A DNA stretch of 64,000 bases from Microcebus murinus (GCF_040939455.1 NC_134108.1:12367501-12431500), one strand, 5' to 3'; counted from the stretch's first letter, positions 34,289-47,179 are shown. The notes: generated by a model from the sequence alone, not told the origin. A program made the numbers and translations.

Positions 34289-37200
34289 TGGTTAAGATTC
34301 CTAGGATTGTACAAAACAGAAAATGTTCAATGCCAACTTGAGCAGCTTATGAAAAATATAATTGCTTATCAATCATGTCTCTGAAAGGGAAGGGACGAGG
34401 ACAGCTTCAGCAGCCCTAGAGATTCCCTAGAAGATAATTCTCATCTGTTATACCTGACTCTAGAGACTAGAGACTCCATACTCCATTCTTTTTTTCTCTT
34501 GTACTTATAGTCTATGACTCTAGTTTGAGTTAGCCTTGGGGGTCTATATTCCTTTGGGTTTTTGTTGCTTTTTTTTAGTCCTTTTCCTGGATAAAGTTTG
34601 GGTGGTACTGAAGATTGTTTTAAAGACTGAACAATGAAAAGATTCTTTAGTCCAAGGTCAACGGTTCTCTCCAATATTATACAATTCCCTCAAAAACAGA
34701 TATTGCTCCCTGTGTATTGTTTCCAGAAGTCCCATATGCTAGTAAACATCTCCAAAGTTCTTTCCTAGGTATAATCACCAAGCCTGATATTTTTCTTGAT
34801 TTCTTAGCACCTATGGATTTTTCCTCTTAATTTAATGGCTACCACATTGAAGTCATTCGAGATAGTAGATAAGAAAGCCTTTAAATCTGATTTTTCGCTA
34901 CATGGCTGCCCCTTGCTTAATTGAGAAGTTTTGGGGGCTTTTTGAATCTTATCTTTTACTATCTGGGGCCTTGATGCAGTTGGCTTTTCTATCCCTGTAA
35001 GGCTCATGCTCTCTGGACATTCTCCTTTCTATATACTCTTCACTTAAAAAATTGTAAGTTCTTGCTTATGCTTGTAATTTTTTTCTTGTAATGCTTTGTT
35101 AAAAGTAGCCAAGAAAAGCCAACACATAGTTAACCTCGACTCCTAGAGCTCAGGATTAGTAGTCTTCTCAAGTAACCAGTAGACACCTGTTTGACCAAGA
35201 GTGTTGCCTCTACATATTACATAGGGCATAATACATAGGACTCTTCAGCCTATGCTGTGCTAGCTGCTAGGACACTGTGGTCATTCACCCCACTCCACGC
35301 ACGAGTAACATAATTAGACAAGCTTAATCTTACTCATCTTCCTATCTCCAGGACCCATTTCATAGTGTAAATATTTAATATTTTTTGGATAAAGGAATCA
35401 CCCAAGTTAAACAACTAGACATTATGTAGCTGGATGGATAATTAGGATAATTTTTATTTACACTTATCCATTCTGTGCTTTTTTTTCTTAACTGTAAAAT
35501 GAAGAGGCTTGATGAGTCAACTTCCATCTAAATGTTCTACATTTCTAATGATCTATACTTGTTCTCTCTTCTTTTCACATTCAGATGGCTTCTTCACAGA
35601 ATAGAAAACAAGTGAAGAACAATGCAGGAATGTACACATTTCCCTCTCTGTTCTTTTTATTCTTTGTTCATTTATTTGAAAGTCGCTATTGCTTTCTCTT
35701 GCCAAATTTTGCAAAGAATGTGCAAATATTAGTAATACATTATCCATGTCTTCAGTGAGCTCTCATGAACGTTATGAATACAGTCTCACTACCAAATTAG
35801 TATGTTCTAACATCATCTGTGCTATAATAGTGATTTATCAGTCATGATAAATAAAAGATTAATAAATAAAATAAAGATAAATAAAAGATTATTTCATTTT
35901 TAAATGGTTGTCAAGTAAAGAATCAAACAGAACATCTGAACTGAGCTTTAAAAAATAAATAAGATTTAATAGGAATAAAAGTATAGAGCAGGGCATCCTC
36001 GGAGAGGAACAGCTTACGAAAAGGACATAAAATTAAACAAATAAAAGGCTTATTTGTTTCAGAATTGAAAATTCATCTAGGTTATGAAAAATACTATTTT
36101 GTTTTGTTTGTCTTTTTGGTAAAAGCTAAGAGGGTTAAGAGATAAGATGGAGAAGATAATATAAAATTAGTTCTAATCCTTGTTCCCTGAGAAGAAATAT
36201 GTGTGACTGAAATTTTTTTTCTCCTAAATAACTTCATTGATCTGTTTTCACCCATTACTTTTTCTCCTTTTTTTTATCCTTTGTAAAAAAAAAAAAGTGC
36301 TTGTGCTTCATGAAGTTCCTGTAGACAGATGCTTGTTTTTATATAATTCCTTATAATCTTTGATTTCATTTCTTTTCATATGAGACTTATAAGAAATTCT
36401 TACAGGCTAATTCTAAGATTAACATCTAAGGCACTAATGCACAATATTGCATCTTCAAGGAAGCATTTATAAATCCAGCTTTCTTATCTTTTATCTCCAC
36501 ATTAATTTAGTATCCTCTTAGCCAGCACTCCCATTAGGAGAGAAGGAGCAGGTGGTTAAGTATTCCACATGCATGAGGAGAAACAAAAGAAGTGTTTCCT
36601 CCCAGAAGGCTCATCCAAGAAATGGACATCCAGGAAATAATTCTAGAACAGGGGAGTGATGTTTGCAAATTGGGGATTGGTGTTCAGAGTCACTGCCACA
36701 CAAAGCATTTATTGAGGGAGGATCAGATTGTCAGTCCAGATGTAAACAGCCAAGGGCTGAAAGACCGGCGTACTCGGTATGCCACAGTGCTGATTTTCCT
36801 TTTTGTTCTTGTGGCCTATTCTATTTTTGGTGTGTTACAGTCATCCATCTTGCAAACCTGCCTCCTACGTCTAATTACTTGGAGACTGGAGTCTCAAGAG
36901 CCCATCTCCTTCTCACCTATACGGAGACTGATAAATATTGGAAGGCGTTTGGCCATCTCAGCCTGTAACCATTAGGAGGCAAACCTTTTGGTATGCATTA
37001 GTGCTGCTGGCTGGCGAGAGCCAGATGGGATACAAATTGTTTCAGAAGCTCAGGGTTAAGCAGTGGAACTACATTCTCAGAGGGAAGAGCAAAGAAGCGG
37101 AGCTAAACATTAGACTTTGGCTTTCGCTTTGCACTTTTAAGCCATGGCACAGTAGGAGGTGACGTGGGGTAGGGCAGTAAGAAGATACAATTAGAAAACT

Positions 37201-40107
37201 ATGCTCAATCTGTTCCACACCAGTAGTCTGTGTTAGGTGGGGAAACTGTGGCCTTCTGATTGCAAGATTGTTCTTTTTTTAAGCACCCAAGAAGGCAAGA
37301 AAAGCTTTATCTTTCTCTGCTGCACCCCTTTTAATAAAGCATTTATTCTGTAAAATTTGAATTCAGTCAAAAGGCCACACTCAAGGATCCAGCAGGCCAC
37401 ATGTGGCCCCAAGGTGGCAGGTTAAAGATTTTGGAATTATTCAGTATGACTCTGCTTAGCATTCTTCATTTGTAAAAAATTAGCCCTGGGATAGTCCAGC
37501 TCTAAGATCCTGTGTTTAGATTTGTGGTCCGTGTTTCCATTGGTCTGTGTTTCCATTGGTTGATGGAGTGTGACTAGAGATGCTTTCTGACAACCTGTTG
37601 GGAGCGAGGGAACTTAAGAAGTTTCTGAACACTTTTATGTTTAGTTTCTTGTGCTTGAAAAATTCTAATGATCCAACAAAATTAATTTCTTTAATCAAAA
37701 ACACCTATAATTATAGTACTGAACAAACAAAAACTCATCTCTATACATAATCACTTTCTGTTTTGTAGGAAAAGGAGTTACAATTGGAAAGATTATCAGG
37801 TTAGCCTATAGCAAACTCAGTACTTTTCATGACTCTTCATTTATGGGTGTGTGCGTTTGTGTGTGTGTGTCTATGTTTTAAGCTACTATCATATATATAT
37901 AATGTCTCAAGTATAATACTTATATCAGAATTAATTCAATGTTTTAATGTCTCAAATCCATGATTTATACATAGACCAACTTTTATCAATTCATCTGTTA
38001 TTCTAATCAGAGATTTTGGAAAACTGAAGACAATGAATTAGTATTTTCAGTAGCTTCTTGTCTGGATTTATCAACCAGGTAGAGAAACAAGCATCTACTC
38101 CTGACTGAATCCCCAGTATACAAATTGGTAAGCTTTTGAAACAGTTAATTTCACTAGAAGTTATATTTTAAGTGTAGCTCTTTGTGTACAACTGGGTACT
38201 TAATGACAGATAAAAGGAAATAAAAATTGTCTAATACAAAGAAAAAAAGAAAAAACAGAAATGAAAGATTATACTTTTTGATAGTTTGAAGAAGAAAAAA
38301 AGAAAATGCCCACAATTGAGAGAAAAAGGCTAAAAGCAAAAAGATCAAAAATTTAGTAGGAAAAGAAAGGATTTGATTGCAGGGATGAATTTAGAAAGAT
38401 CAATATTCAAACTTAGACATATTAATAAAGACAAATGAGAAAAAGTATTACAAATTGGCAAAAGCAAAACAAAAATGATAAGACAGGGTAACAAAAGGGT
38501 AGTTTTAAAACCTAATGTATTTATGTTAAATAAAGTAAGCAATTGAGGAAGCAATTAAAGAAGTGATAAGAAACATTAAAACTATAAATTCTGACATCAT
38601 AAACACCATGAACATAAGTTTATGCAATTTAAATTATATCATTAAGACTTTATTTTAGGTATATTTATTATGGACATTGTCAGGATTACAGAGAAATATC
38701 GATTCTACTGCAATCACCATATGGTAAAGAGAGTGAGAAAAATAAAAACAACCTAACTTGTAACATGTAATTAAAAGTGTGTTTGGGGGAATATTGAAGG
38801 AATTTTTTGGAGATAGTTTGCTAATATTTTTATGGTCACCCAGGAATACCTACATTCCACTCTTCCTTCCTTTCTCCTCTTCCAGGAGTTCCCCCAAAAG
38901 GATATTATTTAGAAGAAAAACAATTGGCAAGCAAGAAATAAAGTTCTACTTTATTAATATCTGGACAAGCTCCAGGTAACTCCCAAAGATTATATGTGGT
39001 GAAGATTGTATTAGAAATTGAGAATCAATTTTTAAGTGACATATTCTGCTTGCAGTCTATCAGTAAATCAATTGGTTTAACACTTGACTGTAGGAGATTA
39101 ACATTCCAGTTGCAATCTTAGAGGTGGTATAAAGTTCAGTCTCACAAATATAACTATGGTTTCCTTTGCACATATCAATGGAGAAAATCATTAAACACAA
39201 ACTAAAGTCCAATGTTTCCAAAACCTTTACATTTAAAAGGTCTAGAAAAAAATGTCGACAATAAAATATTGGGGGGAAATGACATAGGGTTACCTAAATT
39301 TTATTTTTTAAGCACATTAAAACAAAATTTTATGTAGAATAATAATGATATCATTAGAGAATGGGTGTTTTAACTTTATTATGGATAGAATTTGTCCATG
39401 GATTGATATTTGATCAGTTGACAAAGTCTTCCCTAGATATTGGACTTTGCATTTTGCTTGGCATACTGTGTATAAATGTTCACGCTTCTTTACTCTGAGG
39501 AGTAAAATATGATGGACAGAAAATCATGAATAAAATAAATGAAAATAAGAATGTTTTAGGAAATACAGGAGCTTTTCCTTAGAGACTCTAGTCAAATACT
39601 TCCCAGAGTATTTAGGAAATGAAATAATGGAATCTCAAAGATATTCATCATATTTAAGTACTAGTAATAAATCAATAAATGTTATCTTGATGCTAAAGTA
39701 ACAAAATCTGGCTGAATCTCTTTTCATAAATCATAATAAGACAGTACTTGAGAATTAAAAACCAGTTGGTCACTTTTCATGCTTCTGGAAAAAAATTCAT
39801 TTTAATAAAAAATCAATTTGGAAGCACCTGCAGCACAAAATGTTAAGTAGCAGTGAACACAGTTTTGTCAGAAACAATTTCTCTCAAGCAACTATAATTT
39901 TTATCTCTGTCCAAATAAATTACCTTCTAACTGGGGAAGAGTTGGCTCAAGAAAATAGCATCCATTTGTATTTTAATAAGGTATAATTAAGATGATTATA
40001 AAAATAATAGTAAAATTGAATATGATGACACTTTGATGCACAAGTTTAAAATTATATATTATACACATAGAAATCATCAAAATTAATCCAAAATACATAC
40101 AAAAAGT
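34289..40107. other. Long stretch, mostly unique
   Basis: No recognised gene. Contains a TG microsatellite at 37844-37875, A/T-rich low complexity at 35840-35890 and 38220-38350, a possible hAT end at 37380-37440 ('ggccacatgtggccccaagg') and the unexplained open frame at 36624-36975. The rest shows no repeat that I can name. Confidence 0.4.
36624..36975 (+). other. Unrecognised open frame, 117 codons, one hydrophobic segment
   Basis: Starts at an ATG and ends at a stop at 36973-36975. The predicted protein has a hydrophilic start, then a strongly hydrophobic run (VLIFLFVLVAYSIFGVLQSS) like a membrane segment, then a basic tail. I recognise no family. No splice signals, Kozak context or poly-A signal clearly support transcription. 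Local GC is somewhat higher than in the neighbours. Chance cannot be excluded; it could also be part of an unnamed repeat. Confidence 0.2.
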
Positions 40108-40355
40108 GCTATGAGGACCTTATTTTTTTTTGCCTTTTTTTTTATTTCGGCATATTATGGGGGTACAGATATTAAGGTTTCAATAAATGCCCATTTCCCC
40201 CCCTCCCCCCAAAAGTCTGAGTCTCCATCATGACCATCCCCCAGATGGTGCACATCTCACTCATTATGTATGTATATACCCGCCCCCCTCCCCCCTCCCA
40301 CCTGCCCAATACCCTATTACTGTAGTACCTATGTCTCCACTTAGGTGCTACTCAG

Positions 40356-43300
40356 TTAATAGCAATGTGCTGGAGAATATATCTGGTGCTTGTTTTTCCA
40401 TTCTTGGGATACTTCACTTAGTAGTATGGGTTCCAGCTCTAACCAGGAAAATATAAGATGTGCTATATCACCATTGTTTCTTAGAGCTGAATAGTACTCC
40501 ATGGTATACATATACCACATTTTATTAATCCATTCTTGGATTGATGGGCACTTGGGCTGTTTCCACAGCCTTGCAATTATGAATTGTGCTGCTATAAACA
40601 TTCGAGTGCAGGTGTCTTTTTTGTAGAGTGTCATTGGATCATTTGGGTAGATGCCCAGCAATGGGATTGCTGGATCAAATGGTAGATTAACTTGTATCGC
40701 TTTAAGGTATCTCCATATTGCTTTCCACAGAGGTTGAACTAGTTTTCAGTCCCACCAGCAGTGTAGGAGTGTTCCTCTCTCTCCGCAACCACGCCAGCAT
40801 TTATTGTTTGGAGATTTTTTGATAAAGGCCATTCTCACTGGGGTTAAGTGATATCTCATTGTGGTTTTGATTTGCATTTCCCTGATCATTAGAGATGTTG
40901 AGCATTTTTTCATATGTTTGTTGGCCATTCTTCTGTCTTCTTTAGAAAAATTTCTGTTCAAGTCCTTTGCTCACTTTTTAATGGGGTTATTTGATTTTTT
41001 TTCCTGATTTTCGTGAGTTCTAAGTATATTCTCGTTATCAGTCCCTTATCGGATGCATAGGATGCAAAAATTTTCTCCCATTCTGTAGGTTGTCTGTTTA
41101 CTTTCATGACTATTTCTTTGGCTGTGCAGAAGCTTTGTAGTTTGATCATGTCCCATTTATTTATTTTTGTTGCTGCTGTGATTGCCTTTGGGGACTTCTT
41201 CATAAACTCTTTGCCCAGGCCGATGTCTAGGAGAGTGTTTCCAACTTTTTCCTCTAGAGTTCTAATAGTTTCATACCTTAGGTTTAAGTCTGTTATCCAG
41301 CGTGAGTTGGTTTTTGTGAGAGGTGAAAGGTGTGGGTCCTGTTTTAGCCTTCTACAGGTGGCTATCCAGTTTTCCCAGCACCATTTATTGAAGAGGGATT
41401 CTTTTCCCCAGCGTATGTTTTTGTCTGCTTTGTCAAAGATTAGATGGCTATTTGAGGATGGTTTTATATTGGGATTCTCACATCTGTTCCACTGGTCAAT
41501 ATTCCTATTTTTGTGCCAATACCATATTGTTTTAATTACTACAGCTTTGTAGTATAGTTTGATATCTGGCATATTAATGCCTCCCATTTTGTTTTTGTTG
41601 CCTAGAATTGCTCTTGATATTCGGGGTCTTCTTTGGTTCCATACGAAGCGTAAAATTATTTTTTCTATATCTGTGAAGAATGCTGATGGGATTTTAATAG
41701 GTATTGCATTGAATCTGTAGATCAGTTTGGGTAGTATAGACATTTTGATGATATTGAGTCTGCTGATCCACGAGCATGGTATGGATTTCCATCTGTTTAC
41801 ATCCTCTGCTATTTCCTTCCTCAGTGTTTCATAGTTCTCCCTGTAGAGGTCTTTTACGACCTTGGTTAAGTATATTCCTAGGTACTTTAATTTCTTTGTT
41901 GCTATTGTGAAGGGAATTGAGTCTTTGATTTGGTTCTCAATTAGATTGTTGTTGGCCTATATGAATGCCTCTGATTTCTGTGTATTGATTTTGTATCCTG
42001 AGACTTTACTAAATTCATTGATCAGTTCCAGGAGTTTCTTGGTTGACTCTTTGGGGTTTTCTAGATACAATATCATATCATCAGCAAACAGTGAAAGTTT
42101 GATCTCTTCTGCCCCTATTTAGATACCTTTAATTCCATTTTCCTGTATGATTGCTGTAGCCAAGACTTCCAGTACTATGTTGAACAGAAGTGGAGATAGT
42201 GGGCAGCCTTGTCTGGTTCCAGTTCTAAGTGGGAATGATTTCAATTTTTCCCCATTCAGTATGATGTTAGCTATGGGTCTGTCGTATATGGCTTGTATCA
42301 TTTTTAGGTATGTCCCTACTATGCCTATTTTCTTAAGTGTTCGTATCATGAAAGGGTGTTGAATTTTGTCAAAAGCTTTTTCTGCATCTATTGAAAGAAT
42401 CATGTGGTCTTTGTTTTTGCTTCTGTTTATGTGGTGAATTGCATTTTTAGATTTACGTATGTTGAACCATCCCTGCATCCCTGGGATGAAGCCCACTTGG
42501 TCGTGGTGGATTATTTTTTTGATAAGTGTCTGTATTCGGTTAGCTAAGATTTTGTTGAGAATTTTTGCATCTATATTCATTAGGGATATTGGTCTGTAGT
42601 TTTCTTTTTTTGTTGCATCCTTTCCTGGTTTTGGTATCAGAGTAATATTCGCTTCATAAAAGGTGTCAGGGAGGTTTCCGTTCTTCTTGATGTTGTGGAA
42701 TAGTTTCTGCAAGATAGGTACTAGTTCTTCTTTGTAAGTATGGTAAAATTCAGGTGTGAAGCCATCTGGACCGGGACTTTTCTTTTTAGGGAGATTTTTA
42801 ATTGCTGTTTCTATTTCAGCTCTTGAGATTGGTCTGTTCAGGGAATCTATTTCTTCCTGGTTGAGCCTAGGGAGGCTGTGTGTTTCTAGAAATTTGTCCA
42901 TTTCCTCCACATTTTCCAGTTTGTGTGCATAAAGATTTTTGTAGTATTCATAAATTGTATCTTGTATTTCTTTGGGATCAGTTGTGATATCTCCTTTTTT
43001 ATTCCTGATGGAGATTATTAGAGATTTCTCTTTTCTGCTTTTCGTTAGCTTAGCCAATGGTGTGTCAATTTTGTTTATTTTTTCAAAGAACCAACTTTTT
43101 GTTTTATTAATCTCCTGAATAGCTTCCCTGTTTTCAATTTCATTTAGTTCTGATTTGATCTTGTTGATTTCACTTCTTCTGCTGGGTTTGGGGTTGGTCT
43201 GTTCTTCTTTTTCCAGCTCTTTGAGTCATTTCATTAGATTGTCTATTTGTGATCTTCTTGTCTTTTGGTTATAAGCATTTATGGAGATAAACTTTCCTCT

Positions 43301-44230
43301 CAGAACTGCTTTAGCTGTGTCCCAGAGGAGTTGATAACTTGTCTCTCCATTGTCATTTTCTTCACAGAACTTTTTTATTTCCGTCTTGATTTCTTCATTT
43401 ACGAAGTAATCATTTAGTAGGAGGTTGTTTAATTTCCACGTTTTTGTGTAGAAATGTGAGTTTCTGTTAGGGTTGATTTCTAGTTTTATTCCACTGTGAT
43501 CTGAGAAGGTACATGGTATGATTTCTATTTTTTTAAATTTCTTGAGATTTTCTTTGTGTCCTAGGATATGGTCAATCTTAGAGAATGTCCCGTGAGCTGA
43601 TGAGAAGAACGTATATTCAGTGGATTTTGGGTAGAATGTTCTGTAGATGTCTGTCAGACCCAATTGTTCTAGAGTTTTGTTTAAGTCCATTATTTCTTTA
43701 TTAATTTTCTGTTTGGAGGATCTGTCTCGTACCGTCAGTGGGGTGTTGAAATCTCCGGCGATTATGGAGTTGCTATTAATCCATTTGCTTAGCTCCAGTA
43801 AGGTTTGCTTTATGAATCTGGGTGCACCTAAGTTGGGTGCATATATATTTAAAATTGTTATCTCTTCTTGTTGGACTGTGCCCTTCACCATTATATAATG
43901 ACCCTCTTTGTCTTTTACTACTTTTGCTGGTTTAAAAACTAAATCGTCTGAAATTAGAACTGCCACACCAGCCTTCTTTTGGCTTCTATTTGCTTGGAAT
44001 ATTGATCTTTACCCTTTTATTTTTAGTCTATATGCATCCTTTCAGGTTAGATGTGTTTCCTGAAGACAGCATAGACTTGGCCTGTATTTTCTTATCCATT
44101 CAGCCAGCCTATGTCTCTTGAGTGGAGAGTTTAAGCCATTCACATTTATTGAGAGAACTGATAGGTAAGGTAGATTACTGATCATTCTGTTGGGTTGGAT
44201 GTTGTTGCTATGATTTCTGTCTTGAGCCAT
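40356..44230 (-). pseudogene. L1 ORF2 (endonuclease and reverse transcriptase), degenerate
   Basis: Endonuclease domain at the start ([50 protein letters not shown]). Reverse transcriptase in the middle, with FADD at 42077-42088 (codons 715-718). A Cys-rich C-terminus follows and the frame ends at 40356. In-frame stops are seen at 44042-44044, 44009-44011, 43226-43228, 42119-42121, 41957-41959 and, after one frameshift near 40975, 40746-40748. Several stops are TGA or TAA/TAG that may derive from CGA/CAA/CAG by C-to-T change. Total length, about 1290 codons, fits the family. Confidence 0.93.
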
Positions 44231-44271
44231 TGTAATATCTGGCCTTTAATATCTTTGGGTTTTGGTTGTTT

Positions 44272-45264
44272 TTATATTCGTGGGTTATTATTATGATGTT
44301 CCATGCGTAAGGCTGTTTTAAGTACTTCTTGTAGGGCTGGTCTTGTCTTGGTGAATTCTCTGAGCCTTTGCTTGTCTGAGAATGTTTTTATTTCTCCTTC
44401 ATATACGAAGCTTAGTTTTGCAGGGAATAATATTCTAGGCTGGGCATTGTTTTGTTTCAAAAGAGTGAGAATGGGGCCCCAGTCTCTCCTTGCTTGTAAA
44501 GTCTCATTAGAGAAGTCTGATGTTATTCGAATTGGCTTTCCCTTGTATGTTACTTGCTTCTTTTGTCTTACAGCTCTTAGAAGGGCCTCTTTAGTTGATA
44601 CTTTGGTCAGTCTGATGACTGCATGTCGTGACGTTTTCCTGTTTGCGTTGAATCTCCCAGGGGTCCTCTGAGCTTCTTGAACTTGTATATCAAGATTTTG
44701 AGCAAGGCATGGGAAATTTTCCTCTATTATATCTTCAAACAGCTTGTCCAACCCTTGAGTGTTGTCTTCTTCCCCTTCTTGTAACCCTATGACCCTCACA
44801 TTAGGTTTCTTCACATAATCCCACAGCTGTTGTAGGCTTTGCTCTTTTCTCTTGTTTCTCTGCTCTATTTCTGTGACTTATTTGTTTAATTGGAGGGTGT
44901 TATCTTCAAGCTCTGAGATTCTTTCTTCTGCTTGATCTGCCCTGTTCTTGAGACTTTCCACTGTATTTTGTAGTTCCTTGAATTGATTCTTCATTTCCAG
45001 GAGTTCAGTTACACTTTTCTTCATTGTGTCTATTTCTTTTCCCATATCCTGGAGGCTTTTTGTGGTTTCTTTGTGTTGGTCATTGAGTTGTTGTTGCAGC
45101 TGGGTGAGTGTTCTTATGATCCACATACGAAATTCCTCTTCTGTCATATTGGTTGCCTGATTTGGGTTGGTGTCCGTTTCTAGGGGGCTGGTGCTCCTCT
45201 TTGGGGGTGTGTTTTCCGTTTGGTTCTTCATATTTCCTGAGTTCTTTCGCTGATTTCTTCCCAT
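44272..45264 (-). pseudogene. L1 ORF1 (RNA-binding chaperone), one premature stop
   Basis: A single frame of 330 codons with one internal TAA at 44878-44880 (codon 129). The N-terminal half is Gln/Lys-rich and has a coiled-coil region (roughly residues 45-128, EISELEDN-like heptads). The second half matches the RNA-recognition and C-terminal domains (WDYVKKPNVRVIGLQEGEED, PCLAQNLDIQVQEAQRTPGR, GPILTLLKQNNAQPRILFPA). ORF1 protein forms trimers, binds L1 RNA and is needed in cis for retrotransposition. The stop lies at the end of the coiled coil, so the product would lose RNA binding. The ATG at 45264 is chosen because it fits family length. Confidence 0.93.
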
Positions 45265-46684
45265 ATGGATCAGTTGTTGTTTCTTTCCTTAGGTTATTGT
45301 TTGGGTATTCACACACCTTGTTTAGTGTCTGAGGCATTAGGTGGTGTCTGTGGGTGAAATTGGACCACTCCCTGTATATTGAGTCAGTGGGTGCCATGGA
45401 AAGGCTGTGCAAGATGCCATCCCTGTCAGTAGGTGGCGTTTGCTTGGAGGAACAGGCTATACTGTTGATTTTGTGTCCTGTTCAGATCTTGTTCTGGGCA
45501 GAGCTGGGTTGGGTAAGCCTGCCCTCAGGCCGTTAGCAGGGGTCAAAGTTCTGTACTCTGCTTCCAGGGAAAACTGTCAGGGTGGGGCTGGAATGGTCCT
45601 GCTCAGCCAGAAAGTCTGCGTGTGGGGGTGGGGCTGTCTGAGACCAGCAGTCTGGAGCAGGCCTCGCTTCTTTCCACCCTCCCCAACTCCGCAGCTACTC
45701 CTGGGCCTCTGCCAGCAGGCCAGACCACAAGCCACCAGGCCTCCCCGGACTGTGATGCCGGCGGGGAGGTTCCCTGCACAGGAACGCCACCTGGGTTGGG
45801 CGCACGGCCTCCTCCTGGGAGGAGGGTTGCCCTCTAGGACACCGATCCGCCCCTGGAGGCACACACACCTCAGTAGGCTGTTCACGTATAACCCTTCTGT
45901 GCCCCAGGCAATGCTAGCCCTCGGTGCAGGGGATCTGGTCTGCAGGTCTGACCTCTAGGTCCCAGAGTTCAAACTGTATCCCCACCAGGGAGAGGATTTC
46001 CGGTCCCAATTCACCCACAGGGAGCCCAAGCTGGGTCTATGTCTCTCAGCCTCTGAATCGGCACTGTTCTCCTGGGAACACGGTGCCAGCAGCACCTGGG
46101 AGGGCGGGTGGGTAGGGAGCTCACAGTCTGAGTTCCCCTGAGTCAGGTGTAGCGTCCCAAACGGGAAGGTCCCGTTCCCTGGAGGTGCCTCCGGCTGGTG
46201 GATGTATTGTCTCTCTGGGCAGCCGCGGGTAGGGTCGGCGGAGGGGAGGAGGAGGCAATATGGCGCCTGCTGCGCGGCGTGGGTCTGTGCACATGGAGGT
46301 GCCCGGAGGAAGTTGGGAACCTGGTGCCACGTCTGCTACAGGCTCACTGCTGGCTGGCGGCAGCGGTCTGTGGCTGGCTGCCGCAGGTCTCTCCACCCGC
46401 TGGGGAGCACACCAGCAGTCCCAAATGCAGGGGAGGGGAAACAGCAAATCCACCTACCCTTGCCTCTGGTCTCAGGGCTGCTCTGGTGGTCTCAGCCTCC
46501 AGTTCTCCTCCACAGCCTCCTCCCGTGGAGTCTCCCGGGGTCTCAGGTACCCCTCCTTCCGGCCCTCGTCCGCTGTATGCTCGTCTTCTTGCTTCTTTCC
46601 TCTAACATCTGCTAGACTCTGTCTTTTCTGCAGAGACCCTCTGTCTGGCGGTGTTATTCGTCCACCATCTTGCTCCGCCCCCTC
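45265..46684 (-). promoter_or_regulatory. L1 5' UTR with internal promoter, CpG-rich
   Basis: The most GC- and CpG-rich part of the window. A YY1-type core, CCATCTTG on the + strand at 46665-46672, lies about 13-20 bases inside the element start, the same place as in human L1, where it sets the transcription start. The rest is CT/GC-rich with several GGCGG-type words. Methylation and silencing of such a region are expected. Whether this copy is transcribed cannot be told from sequence. Confidence 0.8.
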
Positions 46685-46691
46685 GCTATGA
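46260..46691 (+). other. Antisense open frame in the L1 5' UTR (ORF0-like position)
   Basis: Starts at an ATG with A at -3 and G at +4, stays open for 143 codons antisense to the L1, and runs past the element's 5' edge (46684) to a stop at 46689-46691. It is Ser/Gly/Ala-rich. Its position and direction recall the antisense ORF0 of anthropoid L1s, but I see no sequence relationship and the GC-rich composition makes long frames likely by chance. Confidence 0.3.
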
Positions 46692-47179
46692 GGACTTTTT
46701 AACAACAATCTTTTGTTCATATAATATTGGACAAAGATTATAGATTTCTTTAAAACTTTATTTCAATTGAGTGGTAGAAATACTGATTTTTGGAAGAAAT
46801 TTTAAACAATATTCTGCACATTTGTAATTAATTTTTCTGTGTAAAAATTTAAATCATGGCATAAATACAAAATACCTGTTTACTCCACATATCTGTTATT
46901 TTTGTGCCAACTTGTGAAGAGAACTAATGATTTGGGTTGCATAGATGTTATTATTGCTCTGAGTATAACGCTTCAGGAAAGCAAAGATAATACCATAAAC
47001 TGTAATTTTTATTTTTTTTTATTTAGTCCCTCATTTGATTATATCAGTCCCCCAAATTCTCAAATACTTTTATTTATCCCGGTATCTACTAATCTTGAAA
47101 CCAATTCATATTTCACATTCTTTGATCTTATTTCCCTTTGCGAATACCCTACATTTGGATAGTAATCTAATACTTGAAA

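Larger units (their letters stand above)
40119..46684 (-). mobile_element. Full-length lemur L1 retrotransposon
   Basis: Complete structure on the minus strand: 5' UTR (46684-45265), ORF1 (45264-44272), a 41-base spacer, ORF2 (44230-40356), 3' UTR with G-rich tract, and an A-rich tail at the left edge. An 11-base target duplication gctatgaggac flanks it (40108-40118 and 46685-46695), and the target continues into a T run on the + strand, as expected for TT/AAAA cleavage. Length is 6.57 kb. The 5' UTR is about 1.4 kb, longer than the roughly 0.9 kb human one. ORF1 has one stop, and ORF2 has several stops and a frameshift, so this copy is not autonomous today. Confidence 0.95.

Noticed and set aside
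41106..44671. Plus-strand frames of 80-150 codons
   Set aside because: They are antisense shadows of L1 ORF1 and ORF2.
45407..45958. A 183-codon antisense frame in the L1 5' UTR as a gene
   Set aside because: It has no ATG at its start (GTG) and lies in CpG-rich L1 sequence where long frames are expected by chance. The ATG-started frame at 46260 is kept only as a hypothesis.
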